Origin: Nanobdellota archaeon
GTDB lineage: Archaea > Nanobdellota > Nanobdellia > SCGC-AAA011-G17 > GW2011-AR17
Assembly: GCA_016784245.1 (NCBI GenBank)
Contig: JADHVA010000011.1
Span: 1-14,176, forward strand
Length of the DNA: 14,176 bases
Direction of reading: 5' to 3'
Below the pieces are notes generated by a model. It was not told the DNA's origin. It did no database searches and was given only the letters and a program-made list of their open reading frames with translations. Made by a program: the position numbers and the translations under genes. Positions 12,068 through 14,176 of the stretch are shown one piece after another. Every line of letters starts with the position of its first letter. Position 1 is the first letter of the stretch.

Positions 12068-13936
12068 ATGGTAGCAAAAAAGGCTTCTAAAGCAAAAACT
12101 AAGAAAAAAGAAATTGGAGCAAATAAACCTGGAGAAGAATTACCTCTTTTGAGTCCTGAATTTCAAAAAAAGTATGATGATAATAAGAAAAATATTGATA
12201 AATTTATTAAAGAATGTTTAAAGAGTTTTGATAATTATATTACCGGAGTAGCTATATTACCTCCTTTGCCACCTGCATCAACTCAAGGTTTACCAGGAGT
12301 ACCGGTAGCACCTGCAAAACAAAATCCTAATGAAATACCTTTGTTAGTTTTAGTTGATGATGGTGATGTTAAAAAAATGACTCGAAGAGATTTGATTGTT
12401 AAATTAACAGATGCTACTAATAAAGTTGCAAAAGAATTAGATAAAAATATTAAACCTCAAGTAATTTTGATTTCTGAATTAAAAGATGCTTGTTATGATG
12501 CTAAATATGATGTTATTAAAATGGTAGCACATTCTGGTTTGTTGTTCGATAGAGGATTATTATCTGCTTTGAAAGTTGCTGAACTACATAGAAATATGGT
12601 TGTACAGAAATTTGAAAAATATGTTGTTAGTTATATTGCAGTTGGTAGTTTGTTTAGAGGAGATGCAGCACCAAATGATATTGATGTAGCTATTGTTATT
12701 GACGATACTGATGTTAAATCTATGTCTAGATTTGAATTGAGAGATAGATTGAGAGGAATTATAATTAATTATGGATATGAAGCAGGGAAAAAAACTGGAG
12801 TTAAAGCAGATTTTCATATTCAAACTTATATCTTGACAGATTTCTGGGAAAATTTGAAAGATGCAAATCCTGTTATATTTACAATGCTTAGAGATGGAGT
12901 TCCACTCTATGATAGAGGTGTTTTTATGCCTTGGAAATTACTTTTACAGATGGGAAGAATTAAACCTTCACCAGAAGCAATTGATATGAATATGGATGTT
13001 GGAGATAAATTATTAGATCGAACTAAACATAAATTATTAAGTGTTGTTGGAGAAGATTTATTTTATGCTGTAATGAATCCTACACAAGCAGCTCTTATGC
13101 TTTATGGTATTCCACCTCCAACACCTAAAGAAGCTGTTAAGTTGATGGAAGAAATTTATGTTAAAAAAGAAAAAATGTTGGAAAAAAAGTATGTTGACAT
13201 TTTGGAAAAAATTAGAAGTACATTCAAAGATATCGAGCATAAAAGATTGAAAAATATTTCTGGTTCAGAAGTAGATGCTTTGATTAAAGATTGTAGAGAT
13301 TATTTAGCAAGAATTAAAGAATTGTTTAAAGCTATTGAAGAAAGAAATGAAAAAGAGAATATTGTTGATGTTCATAGTACTTGTTTGAATCTTGTAAGAG
13401 ATTTGTTGCAAGAAAAGGATGTTAAAGGAATTACTGTTGCTAAATTACCTGAATTATTCAAAAAATATGTTTGTGATGAAGAAAAAGTTTCTTTGAAATA
13501 TCATAAAATGTTCAATGCTGTAATTAAAGCAAAAAAAGATTATGATGAAAATAAGCTAAGCAAGCAAGAAGTTAATAAAATAAGAAGGGAAGCAAGAGAA
13601 TTTGTTAGAATGATGATGAGTATTATTGATCGAAAGAGAGTTGAGAAATATAGCAAATTTAAGATTCCTTTTAATTATGGCAAAAAACAAGGAGAATTGG
13701 TATTACTAGAGAAAGTAGCATTTGTTATAAAAGACATTTCAAAGAGAGATGAAGTCTTTATTGGACAGGTTTCAAAGGATGGAATGTTGGTAAATGTGAA
13801 AAAAAGTGATGTCAATGAGTTCGAAAAATATTTAAAGGATGTAAAATTGCCACATAACAGATTAATCAAACCTCAGTTCTTTGAGGCAGTAAAAGATATC
13901 GTTGGAGAGGAAATAGAGTTAATATGGAAGGTATAA
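12068..13936 (+). CDS. Tandem nucleotidyltransferase-fold protein: degenerate domain plus intact domain plus long helical C-terminus
   Basis: A 622-residue protein. Residues 1-20 are lysine-rich. Residues 55-169 and 183-290 appear to be two copies of a Pol-beta-type nucleotidyltransferase domain. The second copy has VGSLFRG (192-198), the catalytic DID (D204, D206) and a likely third carboxylate D248 (KADFHIQTY). In the first copy the GS motif is replaced by a proline-rich stretch (64-83) and the DID by EIP, though the following VDDGDVKKM (96-104) still matches IDDTDVKSM (211-219), and FDRG (160-163) matches YDRG (281-284). Residues 300-535 are helical, partly coiled-coil-like, and 545-622 look like a small alpha/beta tail. 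Substrate is unknown; RNA or protein nucleotidylation is possible. An in-frame ATG-less extension to TTG 12017 is rejected because the TATA box lies inside it. Its end overlaps the eL33 gene by 13 bases. Confidence 0.78.
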   Translation: MVAKKASKAKTKKKEIGANKPGEELPLLSPEFQKKYDDNKKNIDKFIKECLKSFDNYITGVAILPPLPPASTQGLPGVPVAPAKQNPNEIPLLVLVDDGDVKKMTRRDLIVKLTDATNKVAKELDKNIKPQVILISELKDACYDAKYDVIKMVAHSGLLFDRGLLSALKVAELHRNMVVQKFEKYVVSYIAVGSLFRGDAAPNDIDVAIVIDDTDVKSMSRFELRDRLRGIIINYGYEAGKKTGVKADFHIQTYILTDFWENLKDANPVIFTMLRDGVPLYDRGVFMPWKLLLQMGRIKPSPEAIDMNMDVGDKLLDRTKHKLLSVVGEDLFYAVMNPTQAALMLYGIPPPTPKEAVKLMEEIYVKKEKMLEKKYVDILEKIRSTFKDIEHKRLKNISGSEVDALIKDCRDYLARIKELFKAIEERNEKENIVDVHSTCLNLVRDLLQEKDVKGITVAKLPELFKKYVCDEEKVSLKYHKMFNAVIKAKKDYDENKLSKQEVNKIRREAREFVRMMMSIIDRKRVEKYSKFKIPFNYGKKQGELVLLEKVAFVIKDISKRDEVFIGQVSKDGMLVNVKKSDVNEFEKYLKDVKLPHNRLIKPQFFEAVKDIVGEEIELIWKV

Positions 13937-14176
13937 TTCACAATTACAGAAGAAGTCGAACTAGACAGAATAATAAACATATGATTATTGGAGTTGAAGG
14001 TTCAGATGATAGAGAGAAAGCAACTAAATTAGTTGGTAAAAAAATTGTTTATACTACAGAAACTGGTAAAAAAATTGTCGGTGAAATAAGATCTGCACAT
14101 GGTAATAATGGGTGTGTTAGAGTTATTATGCTTGATAGAGGTTTACCAGGACAGAGTGTAGGTAAAAAAGTAGAGG
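13924..14176 (+). CDS. rpl35ae: Ribosomal protein eL33 (L35Ae), 3' end outside the window
   Basis: From the ATG at 13924 the frame reads MEGIIHNYRRSRTRQNN and continues for 84 codons to the window edge. The L35Ae pattern is complete: a YRRSRTRQ-type start, KLVGKKIVY, TGKKIVGEIRSAHGNNG and the closing signature RGLPGQSVGKKV. Archaeal eL33 is about 85-90 residues, so only the last few codons and the stop are missing. It is a component of the large ribosomal subunit that binds 23S rRNA. The start lies 13 bases before the end of the upstream nucleotidyltransferase frame, in a different frame. GGAG/GAGG at 13904-13910 could be a distant Shine-Dalgarno site, and no TATA box lies 27 bp upstream, so it is probably translated from the upstream transcript. 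Confidence 0.9.
   Translation, partial: MEGIIHNYRRSRTRQNNKHMIIGVEGSDDREKATKLVGKKIVYTTETGKKIVGEIRSAHGNNGCVRVIMLDRGLPGQSVGKKVE

Noticed and set aside
1302..13936. HEPN protein (1302-2000) plus nucleotidyltransferase (12068-13936) as a HEPN-MNT toxin-antitoxin system
   Set aside because: The two genes are 10 kb apart on opposite strands with housekeeping genes between them; MNT antitoxins are small single-domain proteins directly next to the HEPN gene.
1..14176. Mobile element, integrated virus or attachment site next to the tRNA at 1-30
   Set aside because: No integrase, transposase, capsid gene, terminal inverted repeat or second copy of the tRNA end was seen, and base composition is even across the window.

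Overview
The window is archaeal, AT-rich (about 30% G+C by eye) and tightly packed. The longest non-coding gap is under 100 bp. The archaeal assignment rests on an archaeal-type RNase J, a GatE-type tRNA amidotransferase subunit, archaeal translin, the archaeal/eukaryotic ribosomal protein eL33 (L35Ae), a tRNA without encoded CCA, and TATA-box promoters of leaderless type. The very low G+C, small compact proteins and several domain-pruned enzymes suggest a DPANN-type lineage (Woesearchaeota/Pacearchaeota-like). That placement is inference.

Layout. Bases 1-30 are the 3' end of a tRNA gene. Bases 35-2000 (minus strand) carry a HEPN-like protein, a membrane-embedded DUF457/YdjM-type predicted hydrolase, and a stand-alone NFACT-R (RqcH/NEMF C-terminal half) protein. 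Bases 2081-7936 (plus) carry a DUF192 protein, RNase J, a TatD-family metal hydrolase, a phosphomannomutase/phosphoglucomutase, a shortened GatE and a GNAT acetyltransferase. Bases 7880-8983 hold a divergent pair: a second DUF457-like membrane protein (minus) and a small PD-(D/E)XK nuclease (plus). Bases 8980-11059 (minus) carry a PIN-PhoH ATPase preceded by an unrecognised helical protein. Bases 11155 to the end (plus) carry translin, an unrecognised 109-aa protein, a 622-aa protein with two tandem nucleotidyltransferase domains (the first degenerate), and the 5' part of the eL33 gene.

Functional theme. Most recognisable genes deal with RNA and translation: nonstop-peptide or ribosome-rescue related NFACT-R, 5'-3' exonuclease RNase J, Gln-tRNA formation (GatE), PIN-PhoH RNA helicase/nuclease, translin (C3PO-type RNase), HEPN and PD-(D/E)XK domains, a nucleotidyltransferase and eL33. 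There is no CRISPR array, insertion sequence, integrase or prophage gene; this looks like chromosomal backbone, with a few poorly described proteins embedded in it.

Regulation. At seven plus- and minus-strand starts a TATA element (TTTATA, TTTAAA, TTTATT or TATATA) is centred 27.5 bp from the first base of the ATG, which predicts transcripts beginning at, or within a base or two of, the start codon. This rule also fixes several starts inside longer open frames (2081, 8483, 11155). Genes inside operons use ATGA overlaps or a Shine-Dalgarno GGAG instead. The divergent pair at 8428/8483 appears to share one palindromic TATA box placed exactly midway.

Points of most interest: the pseudo-nucleotidyltransferase/nucleotidyltransferase tandem protein that overlaps eL33; the GatE lacking its AspRS-like (GAD) insertion; the symmetric bidirectional leaderless promoter; a PhoH protein whose PIN domain seems to have lost its first catalytic aspartate; and a stand-alone NFACT-R protein.
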